In this document: in pieces, positions 36,219 to 48,689 of the stretch
Layout of the letters: each line of letters begins with the position of its first letter
Position numbering within the stretch: the stretch's first letter is position 1
Assembly (NCBI GenBank): GCA_036320915.1
Contig: JAXBDG010000008.1
Location: 1,922,001 to 1,986,000 of the forward strand
Length of the DNA stretch: 64,000 bases
DNA from: Linnemannia elongata
Lineage: Eukaryota > Mortierellomycota > Mortierellomycetes > Mortierellales > Mortierellaceae
Direction of reading: 5' to 3'
Notes under the pieces: model-generated
Seen by the model: the letters and a program-made list of their open reading frames with translations, nothing else
Database searches by the model: none
Told to the model about the DNA's origin: nothing
Program-made: the position numbers and the translations under genes

Positions 36219-36436
36219 TTTTTTAATACTGCATCCTTAATCGCTGCCAGTTGTCGGCAGTGGTTGTCTTTTTCATGCATTGCAATCCTTAGCGATGTAT
36301 TTGTAAATAGCACAATAGCATACACACATGAAGTATATAGACCTTACAACAAAGCTATCCATTTCTTCATCAACTTTTGTTCCATTTTTGTCAGTGTGTT
36401 TCCGGTTTTTATTCTATACAATTGCTGTGGAAGACC

Positions 36437-38224
36437 TCACTGCGACAACGTAGTGGTCGGTTTTCCTTTGGGTGTAGGCTGGAAATCCTTCAAGAACTTG
36501 GAGTCAGCAAAAGCAGCCTTGCCTGCATACCCCCAAGTCGCTTCTCGCGCGCCCTCCCAAGCATGAGGCCCAACCAATCGATATTGAATCGGCGTAGGAG
36601 GTCCAAATATTGTCTCTGTCTTCAACCTCAACCCTTCCACCAACCCAAACTTGGACACCAACTTGGCGAGCGAAGGAAAGCATCCGATCTTGGTTGCCAA
36701 ACTGTCACAGTAAGAAGCGTAATCAACCTGGATCGTGTGTCGGGGTGCATCGTCGTACCGGGTGCGGATATACTTCTTGAGCTCAACAATATCCTTGTCC
36801 ATGTCTTGCTCTGAGGGCAAGGGGTCCATCTTGCCAACAAGCGTCCGCACTAGGAAACGGCACTGCATCTCTGAAATGGGCATGATGGCTCCAAGAGGTT
36901 GAAAGAGTCCGACAAAGGCCATGTTGGGGTGCCGTGGGGGGATCATGTAGTTCCATGTCCAGACTTGGTTGCTCTCCTCTGCGCCCGCCTTGCCGTCAGT
37001 CACGATCGAGGGATCCAAGACAGGGAAGCTGATATGGTATCCTGTACAATAAACGACGGCATCGACATGGTCGACCACAGTGCCGTCCTCAAACTCGACC
37101 CGTTTACCAGGTCCCAGCTTCTTGATATTCTTGACAGGTTTGACTGTGCCGGTAGTAATACGTTCGGGTAGGAGAGTGTTGATAGTAGGATGAGACTCCA
37201 TCGGCTTACGGACAGGCTTCATGTTCTTGTGAATGGGTGGGGAGAAGCGTGTATAAAGATACGCAACAACGAGTTGAACCAAAAATAATGGGACAATATG
37301 CGTCAGACGGGTACGGTTATGATCCAGAGGCTTGCCGAGCAACCAACGAGGTGCAACCCATGCAGGTCGTCGGCAAGAGAGATAGACCTCGGATTGGTTC
37401 AACGAGAGCTCGACAGCCAAATCGACTGCACTGTTACCGAGTCCAACAACAATCACAGTTTTGTCCCTGTAGGCGTCCGCCTGGCGATAGAAGTGCGAAT
37501 GCAGCTGCTCGCCTGTGTACGCCTCAAGGTCGTTGGGGTTCATGCCGGGGAAGGTAGGGTAGCGAGGCTTCCAGTGGTGACCAGAGCACATCATCACATA
37601 GTCAAAGATCTCCTCCTGGATCTCAGGCAAGGGTGCGTCAGGTCCTGCATTGGCAGGGAGGACAGGGTGGAAGCGAACCGACCAACGCTTCTGCTCATCG
37701 TGCAGTTCCTTGACCTCCAGAACCTTGGTGCTGAATCGAATATGACGCCTGAGGTCAAAGTGCTCGGCGTACTTGTCAAAGTAGAAGGCGACCTTTTGGT
37801 TGGGGAGGTAAGTGGGCCAGTCGAGAGGGATGGCGAAATCAGAGTAGGTCATGAGCTCCTTGGAGGTGTTGATGATGGTCGATTTGTAGACGGAGGAATG
37901 TGGATTGGGGTTCTCCTCTGAGACCTCAACGTAGCGCCAGAGTCCACCCAGGTAGCTCTCTTGTTCAAAACCGACAACGTCGATCAGGTCCTTCTCGTCG
38001 AGGCACTCCTTAATCGCCGTCAGACCCGATGCACCTATTGCCGCCATCGATCACAGTTGAGAGTGGAAAGAAGGAATTGGTTCAACGGTTCGTCAACTAA
38101 TATCATCGTTTGGTATGCTTTGTGTTCTTTGGGTACGCACAGGCAGGCAAGTAAAATGTTGCAGTTTCGTACCTGCTCCGATAACTGCGACTCGCTTCTT
38201 CTGCCGCGATGGTGGCACTGTCAT
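36437..38224 (-). CDS. flavin-containing monooxygenase
   Basis: Exons 38173-38224 and 36437-38034 give 549 aa. The intron splits the FAD-binding fingerprint, so only the joined protein shows GAGASG at residues 16-21. An NADPH-site motif (VVGLGNSAVDLA), the FMO-like segment GEQLHSHFYRQAD and the YCTGYHISFP motif near the end of the core are all present. Such enzymes add oxygen to soft nucleophiles (N or S) or act as Baeyer-Villiger oxidases. The substrate cannot be told. A hydrophobic stretch (IVPLFLVQLVVAYLY) may attach it to membranes. A TATA-like ATAAATAGAG (minus, 38351-38360) is identical to the one before the proline dehydrogenase gene. Confidence 0.9.
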
Positions 38225-39053
38225 GATGTCGGTGAGATGGAATGAATGAAGAAGACGATGAATGAGAGAAGGAACGAATGACTGAAAGGTTGGAAGTGGG
38301 GGTTGGAGTTGGCAAAAAGAATAAAAAAAAAAAAAAAATGAGGGTATGTCCTCTATTTATGTGTTTATGTGTGCTCTCGCATCGGTTCGATCGGCACCAT
38401 CTGACTGACGAATATGTGTCCCTAGGGTTTGCAATCAAAGGAAAGGAAGGGCATAAAACTTTAAACGATGGGACCACAGACACAGCAGGTGATGTTAATG
38501 CGATCGACACATATGTATCCATAACCCGCAAAAGCATTGGAGCATGAACACTCTGGACAAGTGTTGCCTTTCGGGAGATGTCAACGTCGATCGTGAACAA
38601 AAAGGGTGCCATCCACTGGTGCGAAGCGAAAATATGAACAAAGTGTCGTCGGTCCGAGATTATGTGAGTTGAAATTAAGAGCGTCGTGACCCCTGCTCGA
38701 GTTCATAAACAAAAAGGCACGTAGTTCACTTCTGAACCGAGAGTAGTGCGGCGCGCTTCTTTGCGTGTCGACAAACATAAACACTATTTACTACCTTTAT
38801 CGCGGTCGGTTTGTAGGCCTACTCCTCAATCTGCTTGTTTATCCCTTAGGATCCCGTGGTCACCTCACAATCGCTTTCAAACAAGTCATTTCCTAATCGG
38901 CTGCAAGTTATTTATTATAGTTTTCGTGAACGAGGTGAAAGAATGTTGAAAAAAAAAAAGTAATCCTTCATTCTCCTGTGCTTGAGCGAGAAAAAGTATG
39001 AGTTTCCAGTGCGGTCTCCAGTGAACACAACGCAGGTAGTGTTGCTGGTGATC
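38225..39053. other. intergenic, monooxygenase promoter and CHZ gene 3' flank
   Basis: No coding frame is convincing. The TATA-like ATAAATAGAG (minus, 38351-38360) lies 127 bp before the monooxygenase start. Confidence 0.5.
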
Positions 39054-40204
39054 TTATTCCTCGTCCGAAGATCTGTCGGGTCCAAACTTAGAGTAGTCAA
39101 CCCTGGCGCCGCGTGTCCTTCTGGAGCCAGTAATGATGTTGCTCGTATCAATGGCGACCTCATCTATGAAAGAAAATTTTGCAAGAAAGAAATCGATAGC
39201 ACGTCAATTGAATGAAGCTTCGCGCCACAAGAAACATAATCCGTTCCCTTCCTCCTGCTCAGAGAGCAACAAGTACACGTTTGCATACGCATGAAAGCAA
39301 ACGACAACAGCAACAAGAAAACTACTTCAACTTACCACCAGAGCCCTCAGACTCGCTGGCGACAGACAAGTTATCGCTATCCTCATCGCTGTCAGAACCC
39401 TTGCTCTTCTTCTTTGGTTTCGACTTTGTAGAGGAAGAGGACGACTTCTTCTTTGGTGGCGGTGAGCGGCGAGAAGATGACTTCTTGACGGGGGCGCTCT
39501 TCCGCTTCTTTGACTTTGGCCTTTCCGAATCCTCTGAATCCACGTCCGAAAACTCTTCCGAGATATCACTCTCGACATCGTCGTCCTCAGAGTCGTCGTC
39601 AATCAAGTCATCATCGTCCTCAGAGTCTATATATCGGATAAGTAAAGGGGGAACAGCAGAAGGACTAGTCAGTATGTGAAAAACAACGCGTTATTGTATG
39701 GGGCTTGTTTGGTTTGACCCAAGGAAGAAAAAAAAAGAAGCGTGATTACGGGCTACATTCGAATCGCGTTCCCACAGGAGTGTTTTACATAATGACCATC
39801 CGCCATTCCGCCTCTTACCATCGTGCTTGAGGGAGCGGCCCTTGCCGGGGAACTTTGACTTTGAGACAGGCTTCGACTTGTGGCTGCTGCTGGACGAAGA
39901 CTTGGACTTGGCAGCCTCGGGCTTCTTCGCAGGAGCAGCAGGCCTGGTAGAGCAAGTGAATTAAAAAAAGGACAACGTGAATCAGTACGCTTGATGAAGA
40001 AAGCACAGAGTTCTCGTCTGCTGCGCTTGTTCCCTTATGGTGGTTGATTATAAAGGTCGATTGCTGTTTTGCTGCCTTCAAGGAGTGATGGCGAGCTTGT
40101 TATGTTTTTTTTCTCTATTTGACTGGTAAGACGTACTTTGAGTCGTTAGCGCGTTTGGCGGCAAGGGCTTCGAGCTTGCGCTTTCTATCGGCGGCGTCAG
40201 ACAT
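39054..40204 (-). CDS. CHZ1: CHZ-motif histone chaperone (Chz1-like)
   Basis: Four exons (40137-40204, 39819-39943, 39336-39626, 39054-39163) give 197 aa. The body is alternately Lys/Ser-rich and acidic (SEDDDDLIDDDSEDDD). The last exon contributes the CHZ signature at residues 167-180 (DTSNIITGSRRTRG) and then VDYSKF, which binds H2A.Z-H2B dimers in yeast Chz1. Without the last intron, the frame of exon 3 reads to a stop (at 39322) and the motif is lost. The donor there (GTAAGT) and acceptor (TTTCATAG) are both strong. Likely role: nuclear chaperone delivering H2A.Z to chromatin. It diverges from the PPR gene across 483 bp. Confidence 0.8.
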
Positions 40205-40687
40205 GACGGTGGAGGGGTGGGGAGTGTTGGGAGGAAAGTGAGTGGGGCGGAGGAAAGGAAGAAAAAAGAGAGAAAAAAAAGAAAAAAACAGAGAGAGAGG
40301 GGAGGTGAGCAAACAGGTGGACTGACGAGAGGTTTCCCTCACTCTCCCTTGCTCTCTCTCTCGCTCTGCACCAACCACACAGCGAGTTCTTCTGTTTGCC
40401 GCTGTGTCTTCTTTTGCCCTAACCTTTCTTTCTTTTCTTCGTTTAGTCTCGCAGTGACCGTTTCACTCGAATTACTCGAACCACCAGAGCACAAGTCTCC
40501 CCTGTCATTTGCTCGGCATGTTTTGAGGTGGCTTGGCCCGAATGCCTCCACCCCACCGTACTCTCGCCTCGAACACACCTGTGTGCTCAAACTCCACAAC
40601 CAAGGAAAGGAAAAAGCTCCTTTTTTATCCTCCCTCTTCCTCTTCCTCTTCCTCCGGTCCTTTCATTATACCCCCGACAACGATCGC
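40205..40687. promoter_or_regulatory. divergent promoter, CHZ gene / PPR gene
   Basis: A 483-bp gap between opposite start codons. It is open in one plus frame all the way back to about 40217, but the low-complexity translation argues for leader sequence. Confidence 0.5.
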
Positions 40688-43318
40688 ATGTCATGCTACA
40701 TTTGCCGGCACTGTGCTAGAGGCCCACCACGGATTCCTGCAAGGATACCAGCACTCTCCTCCTCCTCACGGCCCTCCTCTTCCATTCCTCCACCCGCCCT
40801 GGCAAAAAACAGATCCCTTTCAACTCAAGTCGCCACCACACCTCCACCCGTCGCTTCTACAGCTCGGTCAAATACATCGCCCTCAAGGACACTGGCAGCT
40901 TCAAAATCGGAATGGCACGCGTCTACCACAACCTCAGTACAAAAACCAATACCAGTATCGACCACTGCCTCGCGGAAACCTTCTACCGAAGGGGACAAGC
41001 ATGCAGCAGGATCGACGGCGACGTCGGTGTCACATATTCGGAATGCTCAGCGGAGGATCGATCAATTGGCACTCAATCTTGAAGTCGACGCCCTTTATAT
41101 CCAGTTCTGGAGGATCTGCCAAACAGCCACGATCGAGGAACAGCGCCAGATCTGGTCAGGAAACTACGATCGCGACCCTACCTCCTCCTCAACAGCATCA
41201 ACGAATAGCAACAGCATCGGCAATGGGCCTCGGAGTGCGAAGAGTCGACAGGAATCATTATACCGGGCATTCAACTCTCCAGCCAAACCCAAATCATTGT
41301 CTCCACCAAGAGGCCAGCAGGATACCTTGAGGATTCCCTATGGCAAGCCGTCGACAATATCAAAACCATCGACGAAATCTTCAGCAGCATCAGAAAGGCC
41401 TACGACATCGACTTTCACAATGCATTTTCTTGGGCAGTCCCATGCAAAGCGGCTACTCCAAATGCACCAGTACTTTGAGCAGGTTCTCGGTATCCCGATC
41501 GGCTACAACGCGCGGATCGCGTTGTTGGTGGCGTTTTCGAGTCGAGGCGACATGATCACAACACTCAACCTCTTTCGACAGTGGCAACGACCTGCCTCCA
41601 TTCGCGGCACATACACGGATCGAGGAGGAGTAGGAGGGGGAAAGGAGATGTATTCAGTTGTGATTCGAGGGCTGGTCGGGAGGAACTTTCAGGACTCGGA
41701 GCGGCGATCGTTTTATGTCCAGGATGATCCAACATCTGGGATCCGGAATCAAGGCGTTACACAAGTCTACACCGCCCTCGAGTTATTTTACGACCTGTTG
41801 CGTCAAGGGGGAACACCATCCTTTGAGACGTATCATTCGCTGATTGTGGGACTCTCTACGTTCAAGAACGACATGGAAGCGGCAGAGCTGTTGCTGGACC
41901 ATATGATTGTCAAAAAGAAGCGGCCCTACGTCCAGGTGCTTCACGTCATGTGTAGAGAGTATGCGCGTCGGAAAGACTTCGTGGCGGTCGAGAGGATCTT
42001 TGGGATGCTGAAGGAGTACGGGATCCGACCCCGGGCGGTGACTTGTAATGTCATGCTGCGAGCGATCTTTCAGATGTCGACCCTCGAGGCTCTCCAGTAT
42101 CTCGGTCACACAGCTACTACGTCAGGAAACAGCAACTCTACTCCTCCTCCTCATCGGGCACCGGGACTGAATCTTGACGCGATGGCAGATCAGCTGAAGC
42201 GACAAAAGGTGCAGCATCTTCGGGAGTACATGCACGAGAACGGAACCATGCCCAACGACAGGACCTTCAGCATCCTCTGTTACGGCTTTGGCCATATGAG
42301 GAGCGGGTTCCCAGATCTCCAGGAGGTGATGGTTGAGATGGTACAAGGACCATCCGCAATGAAGCCTAGCTTGGTTGTCCTCAATTCGCTGCTGTTTGCG
42401 CATCTGAACCATGGCAAGATCAGGAAGGCCGAGTCGATTCTGGACCAGATTTTGCTGTCTTTCCACCCTTTCGAGGATTTTTTGTATGCCCAGACACCCC
42501 GTCGTCGTCAACAGTCGGAGAGTCCCTTCAGGAAACATGCATCTACGAGTACGATCACGACTGGCATGCTCAAGGAGGAACCTAACCTCAGCGATCACAA
42601 CCTCCCAAGGATACCCATGGTCCCAGGCAAGGGCGCCTTCCACGCATTGATGCTGGCGTATGTCGAGCAAGGGGACATCTCGTCCATGGAACGTATTGTC
42701 GACAAGATGATCCAGACACAGCACCAACAGCGGGACCAACACTACCAACGGCGTCAGCTGGCAGCACGTCTCGCCAAGTCGTCCAAAGGTCGTTCGTGGT
42801 CATCGTTACCCACACTCCGCCACTTGAAGGTCGATCTGGAGGCAGACGAATACACCGCGACCATCATGCTTCTCGGTTACCTGACTCGACGGGATTTGGT
42901 CAAGGCTGACCTGATCCAGCAACAGATCCGAGCCCACCCGGACTGGCGGTCGAGTTCCTTATTCCTGGACCGGGACGAGAACCGACAGGAGCTGATTGAT
43001 TTTGTTCGTCACCAGAGTTCCAAGGAAATTGCTCGGCGGTCGCTGTTGCAGTCTGCTACTGAGGAAGACGATGGCGATTTTGTTGAGAGCGGTCAGCGTT
43101 CGGTGATTGAGGATATCAAGGCAGCAACGGGAGTAGGAACGGCGACGGCGACGACGACGACGACAAAGCCGTTGAGTGGTGACCTGCAAGGAGAGCTGGA
43201 TGACGATATCGAGATTGACGTGACGACCTTGTCAGCCAAACTCCGGGGTTTGATGAACTCTACTTCGCCCACAGCCTCCTCCTCTTCCTCCTCCTCTTCA
43301 TCACCATCATCCTCATAG
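40688..43318 (+). CDS. pentatricopeptide repeat protein, probably mitochondrial
   Basis: A single exon of 876 aa from the ATG at 40688. The frame stays open upstream, but that part is low complexity and lies in the shared promoter. The N-terminus is Arg/Ser-rich without acids, fitting a mitochondrial import signal. Several PPR-like helical pairs occur: about residues 360-470 (ALELFYDLLRQGGTPSFETY, AELLLDHMIVKKKRPY, VERIFGMLKEYGIRPRAVTC), then KPSLVVLNSLLFAHLNHGKI, GAFHALMLAYVEQGDISSM and DEYTATIMLLGYLTRRDL. PPR proteins bind organelle RNA and act in its processing or translation. The RNA target is unknown. The ends are Ser/Thr-rich. Confidence 0.85.
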   Translation: MSCYICRHCARGPPRIPARIPALSSSSRPSSSIPPPALAKNRSLSTQVATTPPPVASTARSNTSPSRTLAASKSEWHASTTTSVQKPIPVSTTASRKPSTEGDKHAAGSTATSVSHIRNAQRRIDQLALNLEVDALYIQFWRICQTATIEEQRQIWSGNYDRDPTSSSTASTNSNSIGNGPRSAKSRQESLYRAFNSPAKPKSLSPPRGQQDTLRIPYGKPSTISKPSTKSSAASERPTTSTFTMHFLGQSHAKRLLQMHQYFEQVLGIPIGYNARIALLVAFSSRGDMITTLNLFRQWQRPASIRGTYTDRGGVGGGKEMYSVVIRGLVGRNFQDSERRSFYVQDDPTSGIRNQGVTQVYTALELFYDLLRQGGTPSFETYHSLIVGLSTFKNDMEAAELLLDHMIVKKKRPYVQVLHVMCREYARRKDFVAVERIFGMLKEYGIRPRAVTCNVMLRAIFQMSTLEALQYLGHTATTSGNSNSTPPPHRAPGLNLDAMADQLKRQKVQHLREYMHENGTMPNDRTFSILCYGFGHMRSGFPDLQEVMVEMVQGPSAMKPSLVVLNSLLFAHLNHGKIRKAESILDQILLSFHPFEDFLYAQTPRRRQQSESPFRKHASTSTITTGMLKEEPNLSDHNLPRIPMVPGKGAFHALMLAYVEQGDISSMERIVDKMIQTQHQQRDQHYQRRQLAARLAKSSKGRSWSSLPTLRHLKVDLEADEYTATIMLLGYLTRRDLVKADLIQQQIRAHPDWRSSSLFLDRDENRQELIDFVRHQSSKEIARRSLLQSATEEDDGDFVESGQRSVIEDIKAATGVGTATATTTTTKPLSGDLQGELDDDIEIDVTTLSAKLRGLMNSTSPTASSSSSSSSSPSSS

Positions 43319-43523
43319 ACAACCTATCCATCATAAACAAAGACCCCTCCTTAGACTACTGCACAACAGGAGTAATTTCATCCGCCTGCTCTATTGTGCA
43401 TTTTGTCCTTTTGTTTTGAAAACACTTTTCGTTTTATTATGATATGCTGCAAAGGAAAGAAAAAATGTGAGGAAGAAAAAAAAAAACTGGGTGCGAAAGG
43501 AGAGAGAAAAGAAGAGGAGGCTT

Positions 43524-45098
43524 TTACTTTTTGCAGTTGGCCTTATGTCCCTTCTTCCAGTCGTTGACCTGGCATAAGCGAGAGCAGTAGAATCGCTTTT
43601 TGCAACCAGCACATCTCTGGAACTCATCCTTCTTTGTCTCCTTGTTCTCACACTCCTTGGCCGCACAAGTCTTCAATCCGGAAGCATCTACATCCTGCTT
43701 GGCCGAGGAAGAACCACCAGCAGCCTCCTGTGCAGCAAGCTGCTCCGCAATGATAGTCCTCTTGGCGCTCAAGGTACGAGCCAAGAACTCGAACGACTGG
43801 GCACCGCCGTTAGAAGTAATCAAGGCCAACTCGAACAGGTTCTGGGCACGGTCAAGGTCATAAAGTCCAAATTCCTTGGATCCGTAAATCATGCCCAACA
43901 ACTGGATCGATTCCCACTCGGCGAAAGCTGCAGCCTTGTTGAAGTAGGACATGGCAGTGTGAAGGTACTCCTTGGGGTCTGACGAGTATGAGCGGTCGGA
44001 TTCGGGGAGGCGGTCGCGCAAACTCTTGTCGGTTGCCATAGTGAAGAAGAGCTTTCCGAGCTGGGTACCCGAGGCGGCGTATTCGTAGTGAAGACCGCGG
44101 GTGTAGTATTCGATTGCCAGGGGCAGGTCGACCTCGATCTTGGGGACTGCCTTGGGGCTGCCCTCCTGGTAGATCATGCCGAGGTTGTGAGCCGAATCCG
44201 GGTAACCTAGTTGTTCAGTTGTAGTTTGTTAGGATGAATGAGAATCTCCATCGTGGCAAAAGAGAAAGGAGCGCAAAATTTCACTCGAAATAAGGCTCCC
44301 ATTGTATTGCCCGCATTTAGTCAAAAAAGAAAATATAAACTTACCGTTGTCGGCGGCCTTGACGTACCACTCGATGGCCTTGTGCCAATCACCCTTCTGG
44401 TCATAGTGCCATGCAGCCTTGTGCATTGCCATGGGGTTACCTTCCTCAGCAGCCTTGAGGTAGTACTCCAACGAAATCTGCTCAGGGTCCTCACCCTCCA
44501 GACAGTTCTCTCCCTGGCACTCCTTGAACTCGTGCAAGTAGAACGATCCCAACTGAACAGCCGCCATCGTGAACTTGAACTTGTCGAACGCATAATCATA
44601 AAACTTCTTGGCCTCCCGGAAGTTGGGCGACGACAAAGGCGACGACTTCTTGCCCTCAGGAGCACTCGAATCATCACGCATACCGCCCAACAAGAATCCA
44701 TTGGACAAGACCTCCTGGATAGTCATGTCCTCCATCTTCTTGCTCCCATCCAACTTCAGAAACTCGCGTGCCTTGTCCAAATCCATGTCCGTTTCCATCA
44801 AGGCCACAAAGACGGCCTTCTGGATCTCCTGCAAGTTGAGAACTTCCTGGGAATAGACCTCGGGGGCGCGCTCGAGCTTCTTGGTGACAGAGTTGCGCTC
44901 CTTGCGGTCCTCACCAAACTTGCGGGCCATTTCTGGGAAGAGGGTGGGGACGGCAGGTTCGAGAGAGGGGTCGACGACATGGTAGAGGGCCAAGAGGATA
45001 TGGCACTGCTCGCGAGAGAGACCCAGGAAGGTCTCAACGGGAGCCTCGTTGCTGTCGACGACGATGGGCGACTCGGGGACTTCTTCGATGATGGCCAT
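43524..45098 (-). CDS. Sel1-repeat protein with C-terminal MYND zinc finger
   Basis: Exons 44345-45098 and 43524-44206 give 478 aa. Sel1-like repeats occupy the middle: SLEYYLKAAEEGNPMAMHKA, AIEWYVKAADNGYPDSAHNL, and YFNKAAAFAEWESIQLLGMI. The last 50 residues form a MYND finger (TCAAKEC, CAGCKKRFYCSRLCQ, WKKGHKANC) with all usual Cys/His ligands. The combination suggests an adaptor: Sel1 repeats as scaffold and MYND for proline-rich peptides. The intron is inside a Sel1 repeat. No enzyme domain is visible. Confidence 0.9.
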
Positions 45099-45704
45099 TG
45101 CTGTTGTCTGGGTGTTGTTGGTGATTGAATGGAAGCAAAGGAGAGTGAATGGCTCAAATGAATCTCACAAGTAAAAAAGCGTATTTTGACTCGAGTGACT
45201 GTTTCTGTAGAGCGAACAACACCCGAAGGCGACCACTTCGCCGGGCTGTCAGGTATCGCATATATGTTTGTAGCGGTGTACGAAAAAATGAAAAAATGGA
45301 CGTGAATTCTAGTGAGGGTGCTTAGGCAAACATCGTGTCTTCAAAGAAGTGGGAAGGAGCTATCAATACTTCTATCATAACCAGGGTGGCGAAGAAGGCG
45401 AAGAAGAAAGTCATAGGATAACCGCTTATCTACGTTGCTCCTCGTCTTGATAGTGACTACGGGTGGAGTCATCGAAACCCGATTTGAAATCCTCTTCTGC
45501 TGAGAAGCGAAAAATATCCGCTGTGAGAACGTAAATAGCTTCGTTCTCGTCTCCCCTCACGTCTCCCCTCACTGGGCAACCGACAAATACTACCTAGGAA
45601 TAGAACGGAACGCAGAGCCTCATTGATAGAAAAAGGAAAAAAAAAAAGAACTCCAACTTTTGAAAGTTCTCTCCTCACTCCCTCTTCCGTTTCAAACAGT
45701 CCAA

Positions 45705-45738
<34 letters not shown>

Positions 45739-46639
45739 GGCGGGAATCATGCAAAAACGATGTTGTCGTTTCGTTCTTGCGGCTGCAGGAGGAAACGAAC
45801 CAGCATTATCACCGAAGGAGTGACGAAAGGGCAGATTAAAGGGAAAAATGTAAAAATGTAAAAAAAGAACGAGCAGGAGCAGGAGTTGGTTGTGGAGGCG
45901 CGGTTAAGGCCTTCGCCAGATCTTGTAGGGGAAGAGTGTAGGTAAGTTGTTGAACTTTTTCCTCTGTCTTTTTTCTTTTCTTTTCTTTTCTTTTCTGGAT
46001 AGTTTGCTTCCTAGAAGTCGTTTGCTAATCATGTACATCATGAGAAGTAGTAGGAGCATTATTTTTTTCTGTTTAGTTTGTCGAAAACGTGAGCGCACCG
46101 GCATGTTCAACACCAGCATAAAAAAACATAAAAAAAAAAGTGGCGAAGATATGAAATATGCGGTATTGGAGTTTCGGGCAAAAGTGGCGGAGCAAAATGC
46201 GCCATCCTTTTGTCATTTTTATATCTTTCTGCACCTTCATTCAAAATCGAAAGAAAAGTATAACCAATGAGATAATTAACCATGAAGAAGACAATGAAAG
46301 AGGCTCCTTCGCCAGCCTGGTAGAAGGACTTTTATCTGCTCTTTGCCGCCCTCACGACGTAAGCTTATAAATACCTCATCAAGCCCAACTTCACTTCTTC
46401 TTTTTCTTCCTCTCTCTATCACAATTCTGCAATTCGTCATTATCCTTAACCCAAAGTTACCTCCTCACCATCACAACCTCAAGCAATACACCAATACCAT
46501 AACTTCAGATCTCACATCTTTCTTTCTTTAACACACTCATATAGAACCTGTAACACATCCAAACACAACCTGTAACGCACTCCCAACTACAACTCGTCCC
46601 ATCCCAAACCCCTCACCCAACAAAACAACCTCAATAAAA
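45099..46639. other. 1.5-kb intergenic region with homopolymer runs
   Basis: It has a T run at about 45709-45738 and TTTTC repeats at about 45970-45995. A TATA box (TATAAATA, 46366-46373) is followed by an AC-rich leader of the next ORF. No coding frame is convincing. Confidence 0.5.
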
Positions 46640-46945
46640 ATGACCCCCGGCCCCGGCACAGCCTATAACTATAACCGCAACAACCCAGACGGCCGACCCA
46701 CCTCACCTACCACCTCACCTACCTCCTCCACGACGAATGTGGTTGTGACGACTTACACGGAATTTCCACCCCTCAACAACGCCGTCATACAACAACAAGG
46801 AGCAATTATCAACCAAGAAAACCAAGCAGCATTGGCAGCACAACAACAACAACAACAGCAGCAGCAACAGCAAGGTGGTGGTCCTCCTCAAAACAACACT
46901 GGCCAACTCAATGGCAGCGGAGTTGCGCCCGCAAATCAAGGATAA
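46640..46945 (+). CDS. small Gln-rich orphan protein
   Basis: A 101-aa frame whose leader looks authentic (TATAAATA at 46366, then an A/C-rich leader with the context AAAAATG). The N-terminus is Pro/Thr/Ser/Asn-rich, then LNNAVIQQQGAIINQENQAA, a 12-residue Gln run (CAA/CAG) and Gly/Pro/Asn-rich sequence. There is no signal peptide and no known domain. It could also be the first exon of a longer gene. Confidence 0.45.
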   Translation: MTPGPGTAYNYNRNNPDGRPTSPTTSPTSSTTNVVVTTYTEFPPLNNAVIQQQGAIINQENQAALAAQQQQQQQQQQQGGGPPQNNTGQLNGSGVAPANQG

Positions 46946-48689
46946 GGCCAGAGCCAGTAATGACCGCTCCCCCGTCCACTCGCCTCCTCGCCAAGGCCAA
47001 GAAAGTCTCTGCTCCCTAAGGGCTACAATCCAGGCGAGGCGTGCCCTGATGTCCCAAGCCGACAAGGTCTAAGGGTGAGGGGGAGAAAGAGTAACGAAAT
47101 TTTGTTTGGCGCAGGCGTTCTTTATTTTTCTTGAGCAGGCCCTCAATCGCACCACCTATCCCCTCCGCCCCATCCTCCAATCTCAAACACCTACACTTTT
47201 TTCACCTCACCATCATCCACGGCATACTTTTCTATCCCTTTGTCGTTTTCATTTCTTGATCTGTTCCTCCCTCCATCTCTTTCCCCCTAATTCGTTATCA
47301 ATGTGTACATACCTTTGTTTGTATGACGCTCTCTCTTCCCCCGCATGTCATTGCTAGTAAATAGACCACCTTTTGTTTTGTTTTTGTATTTTTTTATTTC
47401 TCCATTCCTTGTACTCTTCTTTCTCTTAGGCTCTGACTCCTTTCCTCTACATAGCATAAAAAATGCAATTCCCCGCCACTTTTGTATTACAATTCACATA
47501 AAGCATTAGCATTAGCATTTGCAAACCATACCTGTTCATCGTCATTTTTCTTGTTCATTATCATATTGTGTTATTATTTGGTATGCTCATGGCACAGCTC
47601 CCCATTTCTTATTTCTCTGCATAGAATAGCCAAAAAATAATTTAAAAAAAAAAAAAAAAAAACTTTCTCATACACATCATCTCTCGCTCCGCTGTTCATT
47701 CATATATCTCTCTTGCTCTCGTTCATACATTCATTCATCCTTTACAGTTCGCAGTATGGCACATTATCACAAACGGTCAAAACAAAACAAACAAATAATC
47801 AAACCAACAATCAAACAAACAAACAAAATGCATGCGGACCGTTCAAAAAGACATCGAATGACGGGAAGGCGGGAAGAAGGGGAAAGGCTGGAGGGAGGAG
47901 GGAGGTTGGTGTTGGTGGTGGCTGCGTTACTCCTCCCTCCGTTGTAAAGTAATAATGCAAGTGGGCAAAGACCGTGCTGTGCATATTTACCCAACGATCG
48001 AGGGAAAAAATAGAGAGGAGAGGTAGTAGATGGCGAGTGAGAGAGAAGGGAGGGAAAAATAAAACATGCGACCCTTTTTTTTTCTTTTTTTGAAGTCATT
48101 GAGGGGTAGAAGTAGAGAGGATGGACATGGTGAGTGGGAGTGGGTGAGTAGGGTGAGGCGAGGTGGCAAGTAATAAGAACGTGGAGAAAGTGATCATCAG
48201 TCACTCTCTCTCTATCTCTACCTCTCTCTCTCTCTCCTCACACACACACACACCTTAGTTCCTCCGCGGCATGAACATCGGATTGCTTAATGTAGATAGA
48301 CGATAAAGGAAAGGAACGAGGGGCTCAAAGAGAATAGAAGGAAAATAAAGAAAAAAAAGGGGGGAGTTGTATAACTAGGGTAAGGTGAGGTTGCCTGTAT
48401 ACAGCGACCCATGGGTCCAATGAGGGGTGGTGGCGAGTGATTTAAAGCAATTGGCCTTTCAGGGGTTGATCCTGTTACTGGTTTCTTCTCCAGTCCTCTG
48501 GGCGAATGCTCTGTGAATTTCTTCTCTTTTCACTTCCGCCTTTTCCTTAATTCTTTTTCCTTCTTTCTTTTCATCTTTCTTTTTTCTTTTTTCTTTTTCT
48601 TCGCTCATTCTTAACTTCTTAAATAGCAACCAATACACCCAAATAACTTATCCTATCCATAAAGACACCCTCGCTCTTCATCACTATAC
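46946..48689. other. 1.7-kb intergenic region
   Basis: Simple repeats only: an A run at about 47643-47660, AAAC repeats at about 47800-47825 and a CA run at about 48239-48252. No coding frame is convincing. Confidence 0.5.

Noticed and set aside
40217..40687. Upstream extension of the PPR reading frame
   Set aside because: Open but low complexity (Lys/Arg/Glu then Ser/Leu), and it sits in the divergent promoter next to the CHZ start; the first ATG with a mitochondrial-type N-terminus is at 40688.
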